Below are positions 36,201 to 48,933 of a stretch of DNA of 64,000 nucleotides, in pieces. Below the pieces are notes generated by a model that was not told the DNA's origin, ran no database searches, and saw only the letters and a list, made by a program, of their open reading frames with translations. Every line of letters begins with the position of its first letter. Position 1 is the first letter of the stretch. Source of the DNA: Lepeophtheirus salmonis (taxonomy: Eukaryota; Arthropoda; Copepoda; Siphonostomatoida; Caligidae); assembly GCF_016086655.4 (NCBI RefSeq), contig NC_052140.2, forward strand, positions 992,001-1,056,000, given 5' to 3'. The translations under genes and the position numbers were made by a program.

Positions 36201-39200
36201 ATGAATTATAAAGTGATTGGATTGATTTGTACTTCCATCCTGGCAACGGGTCTCTCATTTGTGATACAAAGTCCTAAATATGATGCACTATCCCATAACA
36301 TGGAAAAACATGACGTTGAGAGTGGAGGCAATATGCAAAGATTAGTAAGAGATGATTTCTTCATTCATTTTGCGTTGTCTTGAAATGACTATCTATGTAT
36401 GTACATATGTACTTATTCAAGCTTCCTTATCACTTTAATGGAACACACTTTGCAATCATTCAGTAGAAACAAAGTGAATATTAATTAGTTTGCTCAATCT
36501 GTCAATCCATTATGTGCTACCCACTATATTTGATTCTTTTACATATACCTAAAGGCAATAAATGTGGCAAACAACGATGAGGAATTTGACTTGTGGGACT
36601 TGACAAATGCTTTAATCAAAGGAGGGATTGAAGAAACCGTGATTGGAGCACTACGAAAGGACGGAGGAGAAGACAATGAGAGTGATTTAAAAGCAATAGG
36701 TACTGCAATCAAACAAGGATTCCTAAAACTACAAGAAAAGGCGCTTATAGATAAAAATGCAATGGCTAAAGGGAAAGCAGAAGAGAGTCTGGTTCATGTT
36801 GGGATTCAAGGGCCACCAAATCATGGTAGACAGATTGGGCAAAACAAATTCAAAAATATTTAAAAAAATTAATACAGCTCACTTTTTCAAAAATAAAAAT
36901 CTAATCTCTTTTCCCTGCTTTTTGTACATAACCATATTAAATCAATAAAATCATCCATTTGACAATCCATATTTGTAATCTATTTGTAAATTCCATTATC
37001 CACTTTTGTCATCACAAATAAAAATTATTCAAATAAAAAATATACATCTTCGTTTACAGGAACGAAGGAAAAGATCAGGGATTGTTGACAAAGATGTAGA
37101 CATCAGTATGTCGGATATAGATAAGGCAATAGAGAAAATGAATGGCTTAAATAAACAATTTGGTAATTAATTAAGAGTTTATCAATCATAGCCTATGATG
37201 GCGTCTGTATTTACTGCAATAATTATTTTCAAATACAGTCAAGTGTTTGAAAGTAATGCTAATGGCCGGATCATTCCACACCAAATGACCACGGAAGTTA
37301 AACGCATATCTCAGAATTTGCTGATTATTTTATAGGACGACGTAGATACGACCATAGTGTGGCGGAGTATGTGTGGAGTTTACAGAACTGTAACTTTTAT
37401 TTTACGTCAAATTCTGCCACAAGCTTAAAATACGTCGTAAAAATTTGTGTTACAAATTACTGAAAAATATTTTTGAGGGATTGTATATATCAAACATGCA
37501 TTAAATTTACATTTGTGGAATTAATATGCTTTAATTAATCTACACACGAATTTTGAACTAAATTGAAGGATGTATCAGGGGCGTACGCAGAATTATATTT
37601 GGGAGGGAGACTCTAGGCTTTGGGATTTTTATTTTAATTGAAAAATTTAAGTTTTCAATTAAAATAAATTTTAAAATCCATAACAATTCACATATAATTA
37701 ATTTTTTTGAAAAAAAAAACTTGAAAAATTAAATTTTTTGGAAAAAAAAATCATAAGCTCCATGCTATTCACAAAAAAATTAAATTTTTGAAAAGAAAAA
37801 TACAAAAAACTTGATGTCAAATATTTAATTTTTTGGAAAAAGAATTCAAATATTACAATTTTTAGAAAAAAGTTCAAAAATCCAAAGCTATTCACAGAAA
37901 ACTAAATTTTCTGGGGAAAAAACTTGAAAAATTAAATTTTTTGGAAAAAACTTCAAAAATTTCACTTCAACTATTTAATTTTGGATTAAAAATTTCAAAC
38001 ATCCATAGATATTTGGAAGAAAAATCTAATATCCGGAACCATTCACAATAACTTAAATTTTTCTGAAAATTTTAAATTTTTCGGGGAAAAAATTGCTAAT
38101 ATTAAATTTTTCGGGAAAAAATTCTAATAAAAAGCAAAAATGCCTCAATTTGAGGAGGGGGCTGCAACTCCTTCAGCCCATCCCTTGCGGACGCGCCTGG
38201 GCATTAATGTTTAAATAAGAAATTTGGGAGCCTTTTATGGAGGAAAATAAAAAGGCTAATTTTGCTCATTTTAAACGCCATATCTCTGGAACTAATAAAC
38301 AAATTGATCTCAATTTTTCATTTTTTTTTTCACATCCTATTAAAAAATTGTTAAATTCTGATATAAATAACTATGTTTTGTTGGAATTTTTGTGCGATTT
38401 GTCGTGGAATCATCCTAATCCATTTGTATTATTCGAGGTTTGATCTACGTGTTATTTTCCCATTACAAATTCAATTCCCATTTTTTTAAATTATGTTATA
38501 ATACATTTCCACAACATTTAGATTGTTGTTTTGTTTTGTTTTTATGATAAAAGAGATTAACCAACCATCTTTTGTTTTGCTCTACGATTTTCTTTGATCG
38601 AAAAAAATGAGGTAAAAGTCAACTTATGATAACTTTTAAAAGATTGTTTATCTTTTCAAAATTTAACATTTAGTAAAAAATAAGCAATCTTTCGAAAGTC
38701 ATTTTAAAGAATTTTCCCCCAATTTGATTTTTTCAATAGCAGAAAATTGCGGTGACCATAAAAAAATGATGTTTAACCGTTTTATCTGTCAAAAACAAAC
38801 TAAAAATACAAAATGTCTGATATTCTCAACATATGTTGGGGACATGAAGACCAACATAAAAAAAAATTAATTTGGATAATCCAATAAAAATTGAGTTATG
38901 AATGAGAAAATAAGTGATTATTTCTTATTGGGGAGTATATTTTGTATTTATAAAACTCAAGCTTATGATCTAAACAAGAATGTTCAAACGAAATATATAT
39001 ATTTATATTTTTTTTCAAATATAATTCATAAATCCTATTAACAAAAAATTTCAAAAACCCCAGCCCTCCCCCTGCAGACGCCCCTGATTATTAATAGTTT
39101 ATTTGTATTCTCTGAATGGTGACGGATGAATATAATCATTGATTCATAAAAATATACTTTATAATATTGAAATTCTAGATCAGAAAATACTTTTAGATCC

Positions 39201-40331
39201 AAGTATCGGATACCAAAAACTACAGCCATTCAAGTTTAAAGACATAAACTCAAGCCAGTCATTATATTAATAGATTTTTTTAAATCAAACTACTAGTAAT
39301 TATTATCAAATGATTAATTTTTAATTGATAACTTTTTTATCTGACTCTCTTGGCTTAGGTTTAAGCCATAAGTGTATTAAAATACTTACAGAAACGAAAT
39401 TTAGTCAAATCTTCTCAATTGTTTTCATTATTATTTAACAATATTTTTGAAATCCATCTTCTCATGGAAACAGATAAATATGAAATGAAATGAAATTGAA
39501 GTCATTTATATATTTTGAATCGATATTATCGATTACTAAGCTCCATAATATTATTATATTTATCCTTCTCAAATTATTATTATAATTATCGAATATCAAT
39601 ATTTGATAATGATGTAACAATGTAAATGACACTTTCAAGGTCCCAGAAATAAGTTCAAAAAATGAGCAATAACCTAATTCATGACCCTTCTCTCCCTACC
39701 CCAAACAAACAAACAAAAAAAAACACATTCAAAAGAAATGCCTATAATTACATTTGATATTACAGCAGGTATGGTTGACCTCTGGGACAACTATCACCTT
39801 CTAAAAGCCGATGCTGTAAAACCAGAGTCTCCCAAGGATCGTAACAACGATGATGAAGACTATGAAAGTAGGGAAGAAGAAAAAGAAGACTACGAAAGCG
39901 AAGAAGAGAACAAGGATCTGAGAGAAGAGAGGGAGAGTGATGAAGAAGTAGATCCAGATGAATATGCAAACATCTCCCAACCAAGTGAGGACTCTATTGA
40001 GTCAGACGGCGAAAACGAGAATATCAAAGATGGGGATTCAAAAGAGGAAGGAGATGAGATCCCTAAGATGGATGACAAGGATTCAACGAAAAAAGAAAAT
40101 GAATTGGATCCGCAAAAGAATAAAAGCAGTACGGATGGCTCAAATGAGAAGTCCAACAAAATGGATGATACGCCCGTTGATAAAGAAGGAGACTCAATAG
40201 AGAGTGGAGAAAATGAGGATCTATCCGACGAGGCCGAAAGTGAAGAAGAGTCGGAAGAAGATGAAGACTATGATGGTGGATCAGAAGAAGATGAATCTCA
40301 AGATGAAAATGATGAGGATATAGATGTATAA
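36201..40331 (+). CDS. Secreted acidic low-complexity protein, tandem member 2
   Basis: Unrecognised, but evidently a paralogue of the preceding gene. Proposed exons are 36201-36344, 36555-36791, 37060-37162 and 39766-40331 (about 349 residues). Exon 1 starts MNYKVIGLICTSILATGLSF, a signal peptide. Exon 3 opens with a furin-like RRKRSG and ends MNGLNKQF at a TTTG-GTAATT donor; exon 4 begins AGMVDLWDNY, matching the split module of member 1. Exon 4 then encodes about 170 residues of Glu/Asp/Ser/Lys repeats. The donor of exon 2 is the weak point: the frame is open to 36861, the chosen GTTCAT site is not strong, and an isoform ending at 36863 is possible. Intron 3 (2.6 kb) contains a family 3 element. 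Confidence 0.58.
37576..38199 (+). repeat. Family 3 element, copy 3 (longest)
   Basis: Left end CAGGGGCGTACGCAG and right end TTGCGGACGCGCCTG bound a 624 bp element in the last intron of the tandem member 2 gene. The interior is a degenerate array of about ten AT-rich units, several with CCATAGCTATTCAC or a close variant followed by a TTAAATTTTTTGGAAAAAA tract. Confidence 0.7.
39040..39087 (+). repeat. Family 3 right-end fragment
   Basis: CCCTCCCCCTGCAGACGCCCCTG is the right terminus of a family 3 element. The matching left terminus was not found upstream, so this is a solo end or an element deleted on its left. Confidence 0.45.
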
Positions 40332-41289
40332 TGATTTATTAATTATGATTAGTTTGTTTTTCATCCTCTTAATTAGAATTGAAGTAAACACCCTACAACA
40401 TATTTTACAAATTAGAACCTAATACTAAGAGTTTCTCTTCTAATCTAGTTAAATGAATAGTTATACAAGATGAATCAGTAGGAACCCCAATGCTACAAAT
40501 CACATTACATTATGTATAACATTATCTTAATTTCCTATGCTATAGAGGTCATTATGTTATCATAACATATTGCATGGCTCTATTACTGACTACAAACGCC
40601 ATATAGTGATTTTTAACTGAATAATTACATAATTTAAATACAAAGTTGGGAAAATCTAGAGAAACAATAAATTAAAAATCCTTTCCGGATATATATGTAT
40701 AATGAAAGTCCTTCAATAAAGAGATATAATTCTGATAATTTTAAAATATGATAGATTGAGGCCCGGTTGAACCACTTTGACTTAAACTTATAGTGTAAAC
40801 TAATGCCTTCATACATTTAAGTAGTCTTAAAATGAAGCTCGGCGCAACTGATCCTGAGCTCTTTTTTTTTAATTATCTACATTTAACGAAGAATCAATTC
40901 AGATGAATTAAACATTTCCCTGTTATGCATCATAGTTGAAAGAGATACCATCTTGGAGGTTCATAATTGATATTTTTACTACATAAAATGAACACATTCC
41001 TAATAAATCTTATTGAAACTTCATCAAATGACCAAATGAATAAATAAAAAACTTAATACTTGCATACGATAAACAGTGATATTTGAATTAAGTAAAAGTA
41101 ATATGTACTGAAAATCCCTATAAAATGTCTAAATTCGTACAATTATTTGCGATTTATAATCGATTAGAGACGAAAAAAGTGGGATAATTAGAGAAAAATA
41201 TCTTATTCTTTCCATAGTAATAGTTTTGTCCACAATTTGGAAATAAGAGAGTATAACAATGTAATATCATATTTTTAATTGATATTAGG

Positions 41290-41560
41290 GTCAAATATAT
41301 AATAAAAATAGGTAATAAAGGGATACAATTTTGATACGACAGTAAGACCTTTTATTTATTGATCGCATTTTGACATACAATAGTTCCAAACTATTTTCCT
41401 TAATATGAATGAAAAAGGGGGGCTTTATTCTTATAAAACTTGGCTGTTTAAGTCCCCAAAATGGCCGCCTACATCAACAATGTTGACATCACATTAAAAT
41501 CCTCTACATCAAATTAACCCTTTATTGCCATCTTTTTTTGGCCCAAAAACTTCATGTATG
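41290..41560. repeat. Dispersed repeat, family 5 (CCCCAAAATGGCCG)
   Basis: The block CTTATAAAACTTGGCTGTTT then AAGTCCCCAAAATGGCCG recurs, diverged, at about 51260-51480 (TTATAAAACTTGATTCTTAA, CCCCCAAAATG), at 4340-4460 (GGCCCCAAAATGGCCGAC) and in reverse at about 47650-47745. Boundaries are approximate. Confidence 0.5.
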
Positions 41561-43411
41561 CTATTGCAAATATATAATCAAAGGTTCATCATTAAACAGA
41601 AAAAAATGTCTTATTTCTTACTTATGATCAGATCCAGTGTTGTAAACGTATTGCTTCATTGAAAAAGTTATAAAACCAATCTATTTTTAGAGGTGTCGGT
41701 CGTTTTATTGAATAAAATCATTCTTTTATTTTATAGACAGGAGCAATAATAGTCGAGGGAACACTGACATGAATATGGAAATAAATATTTTTTGATAAGA
41801 GCGTATTTTGACAATGGTGCAAAATATTTTTCTCGTATTTATAAAGAGAATGCTTTCAATTGAAACTTGAACAGCTCATATCTTAACCATTTTTAATAAT
41901 ATCTTTTTTTTTTTAAATAAAAGATTTAATCATTTAACAATTATCATATCATTAAAAAGAATATGTATAATATAGTCAAATCCGGATAATAGAAACTGCT
42001 ATTTTTATGATGAAAAGTTGACTACACTCGGATTTTTCTTAGATCCGAACTATAAAAGAAAATCACATTTTTTGGATACTTAAGAGGATTTTGTACATCA
42101 TGTTTTTTCTGTGCGAATTATATTATGTAGTAAAAAATGGGTATCTGAGAGAACGTTGACTATAACTATTTTTCTTATATCTGGATTTGACTGTATATCT
42201 TTAATTTAACGCAATTTTTATAATCCAACATATTATATACAACATACATACACTTTAACACTTAAGATAAAATCAAATTAATTCAATATTAATTCAAATT
42301 AATTCCCAATGGGGAAGCTCCTAATGAAACCACATTCATAAACTCAAAACAAGGTCACTTAAAGCTCTCTGGTCATATACCTTAAGTATGAGACTGGTCC
42401 TTCTTTGAATCTAATGCCGACTCCAGACGTAGCAAAATTCGATGATTTACGTAAAATATGCAGATGAAAGTTAAATGGAATGTTAATATAGAAGCAGTAT
42501 CCATACTCATTGTTTAAATTAATATATGTGTTGTTTCATTATACAAACTGGGTGTAATTAAAAATATATATAATGTCATTAAAGTTACAATTGCTCAAAT
42601 TTCTATATAAAAAATGTAATTATTTTTTTAGATGAGTAGGACATGAGCCGTAAAGTTTTCAATTTACTACATTCCCTTTATTTATAATAGGAAAAAACTC
42701 CTTTGCACTCTCGTCAGTCACTAAAAAAAAGAGGGTATTCCATAAATATTTCAGTGTTCTCTGAAAGTTAGTTACTTTGAATACTTTGAAAAAAAGTTCT
42801 CAATTGACAATTTATAAATTTAAAAAAATCAATGAACTCCGACTTTTGGTTTTATTTTCAAATACAACAAAAATCATTTTTTATAGGGTTAAATGGTTAA
42901 TACTTAATATTAAACTTATTTAGTTTTAATTTTTAGAATGACATACCTGCTCAACCAATTAATAAGTAATTACGATTATAATTAACAGTGAGATCATAAA
43001 GTATAATACGGTAGCATATATTATGAATTATAGAATGAAGTTCAATTCCAATCAATGACACGAGAAAAACTAACTGTAGAAAATGTCGTTATCACTTATC
43101 AAAAACTAAAAATCCATAAGTAAAAAGGAGTATCCTTTTAGTTTTTCTTGAATATAAATATATATAATACTTAAATCGTAAATAAAAATACTGAATACAT
43201 TATTAGTTATTACTGGAACTAGTCACTTTTAAGTTTTAATCACTAAAAAAGTTCGTTGTTCCTGCTCAATTAATGTCAAATCTACCTTAGCATAAAACTT
43301 CAAAACAAAGTAGCTAAACGAATACCACGTGAACCATATTAATTGCTTGTACAAGGTGGTGTTCCTTGCTGCCAGTTTTGTTTTTTGTCCGCTAGAGGCG
43401 TTGAATAACTA

Positions 43412-43726
43412 CTGGTGTTGAGACTCGGTACAGCACCGATTTTTTTTTCGGTTCGGTCTTTAGTGATTTTTTCTATACATATTTTTTGGTACAGACGTCG
43501 GTCTCAGACCGTGAACCAATATTTTTTGGTCTTACTTTATGAACCGATTTTTTCGGTCTCACTTTTGACCGATTTTTTTCCGTCTCACTTTATGGACTGA
43601 TTTTTATGGGACCAAACTATACCGAATTCTTCTTGTGGACCAAGCTAAACTAAATTAATTTGTTCCAACAAAAATCATTACAGTCTCAGATCAGTCTAGG
43701 ATTTCCAGACCGAAAACCCAACATTA
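43412..43726. repeat. Inverted-repeat element with TGTTGxGxxTCGGT ends
   Basis: Starts GGTGTTGAGACTCGGTAC and ends AGACCGAAAACCCAACATTA. The interior repeats short CGATTTTTTTCGGTCTCAC units at least three times. A fragment of the same right end (AGTCTAGGATTTCCA, GCGAAAACCAACA) is found near 29405-29450. Confidence 0.55.
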
Positions 43727-44576
43727 ACAACTATCTACGCAGTCTACATAATTCACCCTTTTATCTGAACTAACAATATAAACTCTGTGAAGGGGAGAAA
43801 AAGTTTGATAAAGTATCAGGAAAAATTTAAAAAAATGATAAAGTGACGTGATTTATACTGGTATAATAAATGACGACATCTTACGTGGGAAAAAGATACA
43901 TCTACGACCATGTGTATCCTCAAACTAACAGGCGCGTTAACCTACTTTGTTTTAAAGCTTTACGTCAACGCAAATACGATATAAATTATTATTACCTAAA
44001 TATAACGCCATCTATTAGTAGAATATTAAACTAGTGTCGGAATTTAATAATTTATGCGTGCAACCTCCAACATTAATTATGAGCCTAGATAATTAATTAT
44101 GCATCAAGGGCGTAGGAAAAACTTAATACATTGAGGGATCAAGTCAAATGTATTTTTTATCTCTGTCACCGTGAAGAATAATTCAAATCCTGTCAAATCA
44201 TTTATATTACTATGGCAAATTAAATTGCTGTTTTAAATTATAAAAATTAAAAAGTCTCAGTAAATTTTGCTTACTGCTGTTTAATAATATTGCAAAGCAG
44301 CAGTAATTGGCATTTATTTGATTCTTACTTTTATCAAAATCAATTCATTTTTAATACTACTTGCTTTAAAATATATATTGTTACTCATATATCATGGGTT
44401 TGATAATTAATTATCCTTCTATATAATTGACTTTAATAAATTTTAATATTGGGAGGTCCTTGGCTCCTGTGGTTTATAAATAGTGATTTATAATATGATT
44501 TAACAAAATTAAACAATAAATATGTAAATTAAAATCAAAGAGGAAATTATAACCTAAACTAAATAATGCAAAGTGT

Positions 44577-47147
44577 TCACTTTTTCCCGTTTGGTCCTGG
44601 TCCATGAATATAATTTGTAATGGCATCGACAGCACCATTTAAGATACCAGTTTCAGATTGAAGTAATGAGGCAAGTACTCCTGAGTTACCACCACTACCA
44701 GATCCGCCATTTCCACCAAAGGAGGACAAGAGTCCACTCGCACTTGAGAGTAAGCCACCATTATTCGATGAAGAGCTACTCCCTCCAGTATTGCTTGAGC
44801 CGCTCAAGTATGAGGATAGAAAGGAACCTGCAGTGGATAATAGTCCCCCACTGCCGCTCCCTGTACTCCCGCTTGAATCGTTTTCTTGCATTAGATCGGA
44901 AATAATAGCACTCACAATGGGACCTATTTCATTATCTACACTTGGCTGTACGTGATTTATGATTCCTCCATTATGGTTATTAAAGTAATTTAAGAGACGA
45001 TCTGGTTCTGTAGGGCATTGTCGATACATTCGAGCACAACTGTTACCCCCACGTTCTAATGGGTCAGATGCCTGGCCTATTAAACCAGCTCTTACATATG
45101 GGAATGCATTCATGCTATCAAGGCCAGTGGCTTTTAATAATCTGGAAAATTAGAATTTTGTTTATGTTAGTGTTGTAGAGCTACAGTATTATTTATTCAC
45201 TAAATTCCATGCATTTATTTACTTTACAGAGAAATAGGGTGACGAATCATCCTCTTGTACCCGGAAATGTCCTCTTTTTACATATTATACAGGACGTCTG
45301 GGGCTTTTTTTAAAAATAAATAAAATGATAGATTTTTGTGGGACAAAATGTAAAAACTCGAACAAAAATAGAGGTCACGGGGGGGTGCAAAAGTCCCACT
45401 GCATTTTGATATCCTACCCGTCCAGGGCCTCACAAAACCACCATTTATCGTTCACATGCGTATTTTCGGTAGTACGGTGCGACAGCGAACATACCTTCTT
45501 CTGGAAGAAAACGGACGTCTCGTAACGCTAAAAATATGGCTCTGGTGAAATTGAAGATTTTTTGTCCATTTTCGATATGATTTTTCAATCATAACAAAAA
45601 AAATGTAAAGATCAAATAAACTTCTTATGAAACCCAAACTTACTTATCTTTTCTTTGAACAAAGTTATAGCCTATAACTTTGTTCAAAGAAAAGATAAGT
45701 AAGTTTGGGTATAACTTATAGGCAATCAAAATGGTAGCGGGACTTTTATTAACCTAATACTAATCGGACTACGTGTTGGAGGACCAATCCTCTCCCCCCC
45801 CCCATGTTATCTTATTACATCTTCACCAGACTGTCCGGGACCTATTTATAAATTTATGAAACATCTATTAATACTTGATTCTTAAATTTATTAATTTCAA
45901 AATATTCATCCACTTCCCCTTAAAATCATAAGCGCCAATATGTCCTCCTTTTTTAAATCAGAATATAATCGATCACCTTATTAGAGATTACAATTAATTT
46001 TCTAATATTATAATTAATTACCTAATTATGTTTCCTTGCAAATTGGTGTCTCTCTTTCTCCGTCTTTTCTTACCAATAAAATTTGAAAATAGGTTCAACA
46101 GAGAGGGTTGTCCAGCACCTTGAGGAGGCCTCCCAAACTGACCCTGAGGAGCAAACTGATTTGGATGTGGTGCGAATTGACTATTAAATCCTCCTCCACT
46201 AGGTGGAAACTGTTGAGGAAATTGCTGCTGAGCAACAGAAGGAGGAAATCCATTCTGAAAATTGGGATTTGGTGGAGGGAATTGGTTGTTGAAGCTGCCT
46301 TGAGAAGAAAAAGAAGGTGGAGGTGTAAATTGACCACTGAATGGTTGAGGGCCAAATGGTACGCCACCTCTAATGGGTTTCAGAGCTCCACCTCCTACGC
46401 TACCATCATCATTTTTTGGCATCATATACTCACAAATCATTCTTTCTATACATTTATTCGAGTCATAGTCCTGTTAAATGTGAAGATAACTAAGTAAATA
46501 CCATTCTGAATTAAAATGAAGCATTATTAATTCCAATTTTTTATTATTATGTTGGAACAATTGATCACAACGTTTGTATTGTTGACAATTAAAAAGGTTA
46601 GACGTCTTTTGGCCTGTTCTGCGAAAAAAATTAGGGGAAATTGCTCTTCAATTCATATATATATTTTTTTTAAATTAAAAAGTTACTACATAAGGATAAT
46701 TATAAAAAGGAAGAAGAAATGCGTGCTTAATTGTGGGTAAGCACTTCAGTGAACCCACTTGTACTAAGTAAAATGGCAGAAAAAATTGCAAATCGATTGC
46801 ATGAGAACTGAATTTGGAATGTAAAAATAACAGTTTCTTTTTTATGAGACGACGTATTCTATGTAAATAAATTCATTATTAATAGTCATTAGACTTATAG
46901 TTCAAGGATATACAATTATTATCATCTTCAGGTTTTATTTTATTTTATTCATACGCATTTTAAACCGGATCTTAAATATTAATTAAAAATACGAATCATT
47001 TACACATACCTTCACTGATTTAAATACATTATCAATGGATCCGATAATACTAGGGGATGGTCCATCTCTAATCTCTCCATTCTCTATTGTATCTTGTGTA
47101 AAAACAGAATGTAGGGCACATAGGAAAATCAGAATCCTTTCTACCAT
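44577..47147 (-). CDS. Secreted Pro/Gly/Ser-rich protein with cysteine motifs
   Basis: I do not recognise the family. Three exons on the minus strand, 47010-47147, 46022-46470 and 44577-45141, join in phase 0 and phase 2 to 383 residues. MVERILIFLCALHSVFT is a signal peptide. Exon 2 starts with NKCIERMICEYM, then a Pro/Gln/Phe/Gly-rich stretch with repeated QFPP and QFAP units, then a strongly basic furin-type site KKRRRKRD. Exon 3 has ARMYRQCP preceded by a cysteine, a helix-like acidic segment, and a Gly/Ser-rich region with repeated GGLLS units before NYIHGPGPNGKK. The two cysteine pairs flank the cleavage site, so the halves could stay disulphide-linked. The paired-cysteine plan recalls arthropod extracellular proteins, but I cannot name one. 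The exon 2 to 3 join is supported by phase and open frame only. Confidence 0.72.
45142..46021 (-). other. Intron 2 of the secreted Pro/Gly/Ser-rich gene
   Basis: 880 bp intron. It holds part of a repeat beginning GTGACGAATCATCC with ACCCGGAAATGTCCTCTTTT (about 45236-45275; related text at 48384-48440), the perfect inverted repeat at 45632-45710, and a run of C at 45795. Confidence 0.55.
45632..45710. repeat. Perfect 39-bp inverted repeat with 1-nt spacer
   Basis: The left arm at 45632-45670 begins ACCCAAACTTACTTATC; the right arm at 45672-45710 is its exact reverse complement, and a single C at 45671 is the only spacer. No mismatch in 39 pairs. Immediately after it, 45711-45723 echoes the centre (ATAACTTATAGGC). 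It lies inside an intron of a minus-strand gene. Confidence 0.95.
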
Positions 47148-47797
47148 TTTTCAAGATGAGAACTGAAGTAACAATTTTTATTAAAATACTCTATTTTGAT
47201 GCAATCCGATGATGGTAGTAGCTACGTAGAAGACGCTTTTCTTTGTAAAAGGGGGATCCCACTTCTCCGTTTTCCTTCCGCCCATACATTTTCATATCAA
47301 TAAATATTATATTATATATACTCGTACGCAATTTTTCAGGATATAAGAAAAGATTTCAATGTCAAAGCTGGAAAGAATCTCTAGTTCATACGTGCCTACA
47401 TTGATCGGCCATAGAGTAACACAGAATAAACATGTACATATTAACAAAAAATAGAAAAACATGTGTACAACAAATGTATTATTTTGGGCCTAAAAGGTAT
47501 TACCATAAAATGAATTATAATACTTATACAACAGATAATATATACTTTTGAGTCCTTAAGTGTTCAAGAATATTTATTTTAAACATGGGTTGGCTTTATA
47601 CCGGATGCATTCAGATAAAGATAATTTAGATACAATTCTGTAATTGGCAATAGAGCATTTTTACGTGACGTTAGCCAGTTTGGGGGGCCTAAAAAACCAA
47701 GTTTTATAGCAACCAAATGCCTTTTTCATATATATATTAAGGAAAGTTGTAAAATAATGAATCTTAAAATGGAACACTATAAATAAAAGGACTTAAA

Positions 47798-48080
47798 CAG
47801 GGGCGTCAGTAGGATTAAATATATATTTATTTTTTTGGAAAGGGGGGCTTGATTTTTGGATTTTTTTTAATCCAAAAATTAAAATGTTATTTGAAATTAT
47901 TTTCAAAAATCCATAGCTATTTACCTAAAATTCATTTATTTGGAGAAAAAAAATTCAAAAATTAATAGCTATTTATACAAAAAATTAAATGTTTTTCAAA
48001 AAAGATTCAAATATTAAATTTTTTGGAAAAAAAATCAAAAATCGGCAGTATTCAGAGAAAATAATTCAAAAATTAATTAA
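47798..48080 (+). repeat. Family 3 element, copy 4 (right end not found)
   Basis: Left end CAGGGGCGTCAGTAGG followed by AT-rich units with CAAAAATCCATAGCTATTTA and ATTAATAGCTATTTATAC. No clear GACGCCCCTG right end was seen, so it is truncated. Confidence 0.55.
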
Positions 48081-48933
48081 TTTGTTGCAAAATAGTTTTC
48101 CATTTCCTAGTTTTATTATTTATCTGACCCTAATTGGTGTATATATTAAAAATATGTTATTACATCGTTATGCAATCTTATTTCCATGATGTTGAAAGAT
48201 GAAGAAAGATATTTACTTTTCCTAACTGTTTTTTTTATATATATGGTCTGCATTTTAATTGAATGACGGGTTTTTTTTTTTTTTTTTTAAATAAAAGGAT
48301 ATATGATTTCGACATTTTTAAATTTCTTATTGGTAATTTTTTTAAAAAAGAACAAAATTCTAAAAAAATTAAATGTATAAATAAGGTGACCAACGGTACT
48401 CTTTTACCCGGACATGTCTTCTTTTTAAATCCTGTTTAGCAGGACCCCATGCAAAATGGATAACGCCGGGCCCAACCCCCGAACTGGGTAGAGGTAAGGA
48501 TAATAACTAATAATTAAGGTCAGTGTAGTGATGATTTAAGTCAATTGAAACAACTGTGGGCCCTGCACTTCCAATAGGCCTCGTGTTACATTGAAAAAAC
48601 TTAATTAGAAACTTATCTTCCAAAAATATTCTTTGCTTTTTAATAATAAAAGGCAATAAAAAATACGAATTAATAACTTCTCAAGGGACAGTGTACAATA
48701 TGACAGATGCAAGAACCATTGAAACATCTTGCGACTATACTGTATACGTTCATAGTGTTAATTAATCATTACCATCGAATAGTTGGAAAATATTTTTTTA
48801 AGATACAATACCTGGGTATTTGTTTATCAGTTTGATTTATGAGCACTTCTCTAATACAGATAATGCTCGTAGTCCAAGTTATTAATATATATAGATGTAT
48901 TGATAATATAGGGAAAATACATTTCTTAAATCT

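Larger units (their letters stand above)
40332..44576. other. Gene-free region
   Basis: About 4.2 kb of AT-rich DNA between the 3' ends of the tandem member 2 gene and the minus-strand secreted gene. It contains a CCCCAAAATGGCCG repeat near 41290-41560, an inverted-repeat element at about 43412-43726, and a CAAGGGCGTAGG element end near 44104. No gene is supported. Confidence 0.6.

Noticed and set aside
39760..40159. Minus-strand Ser/Phe-rich and Leu/His-rich frames
   Set aside because: Antisense shadows of the Glu/Asp/Ser-rich terminal exon of tandem member 2.
46108..46497. 129-codon plus-strand frame rich in Arg and Ser
   Set aside because: It is the antisense shadow of the Pro/Gln-rich exon of the secreted minus-strand gene, whose signal peptide and splice phases fit.
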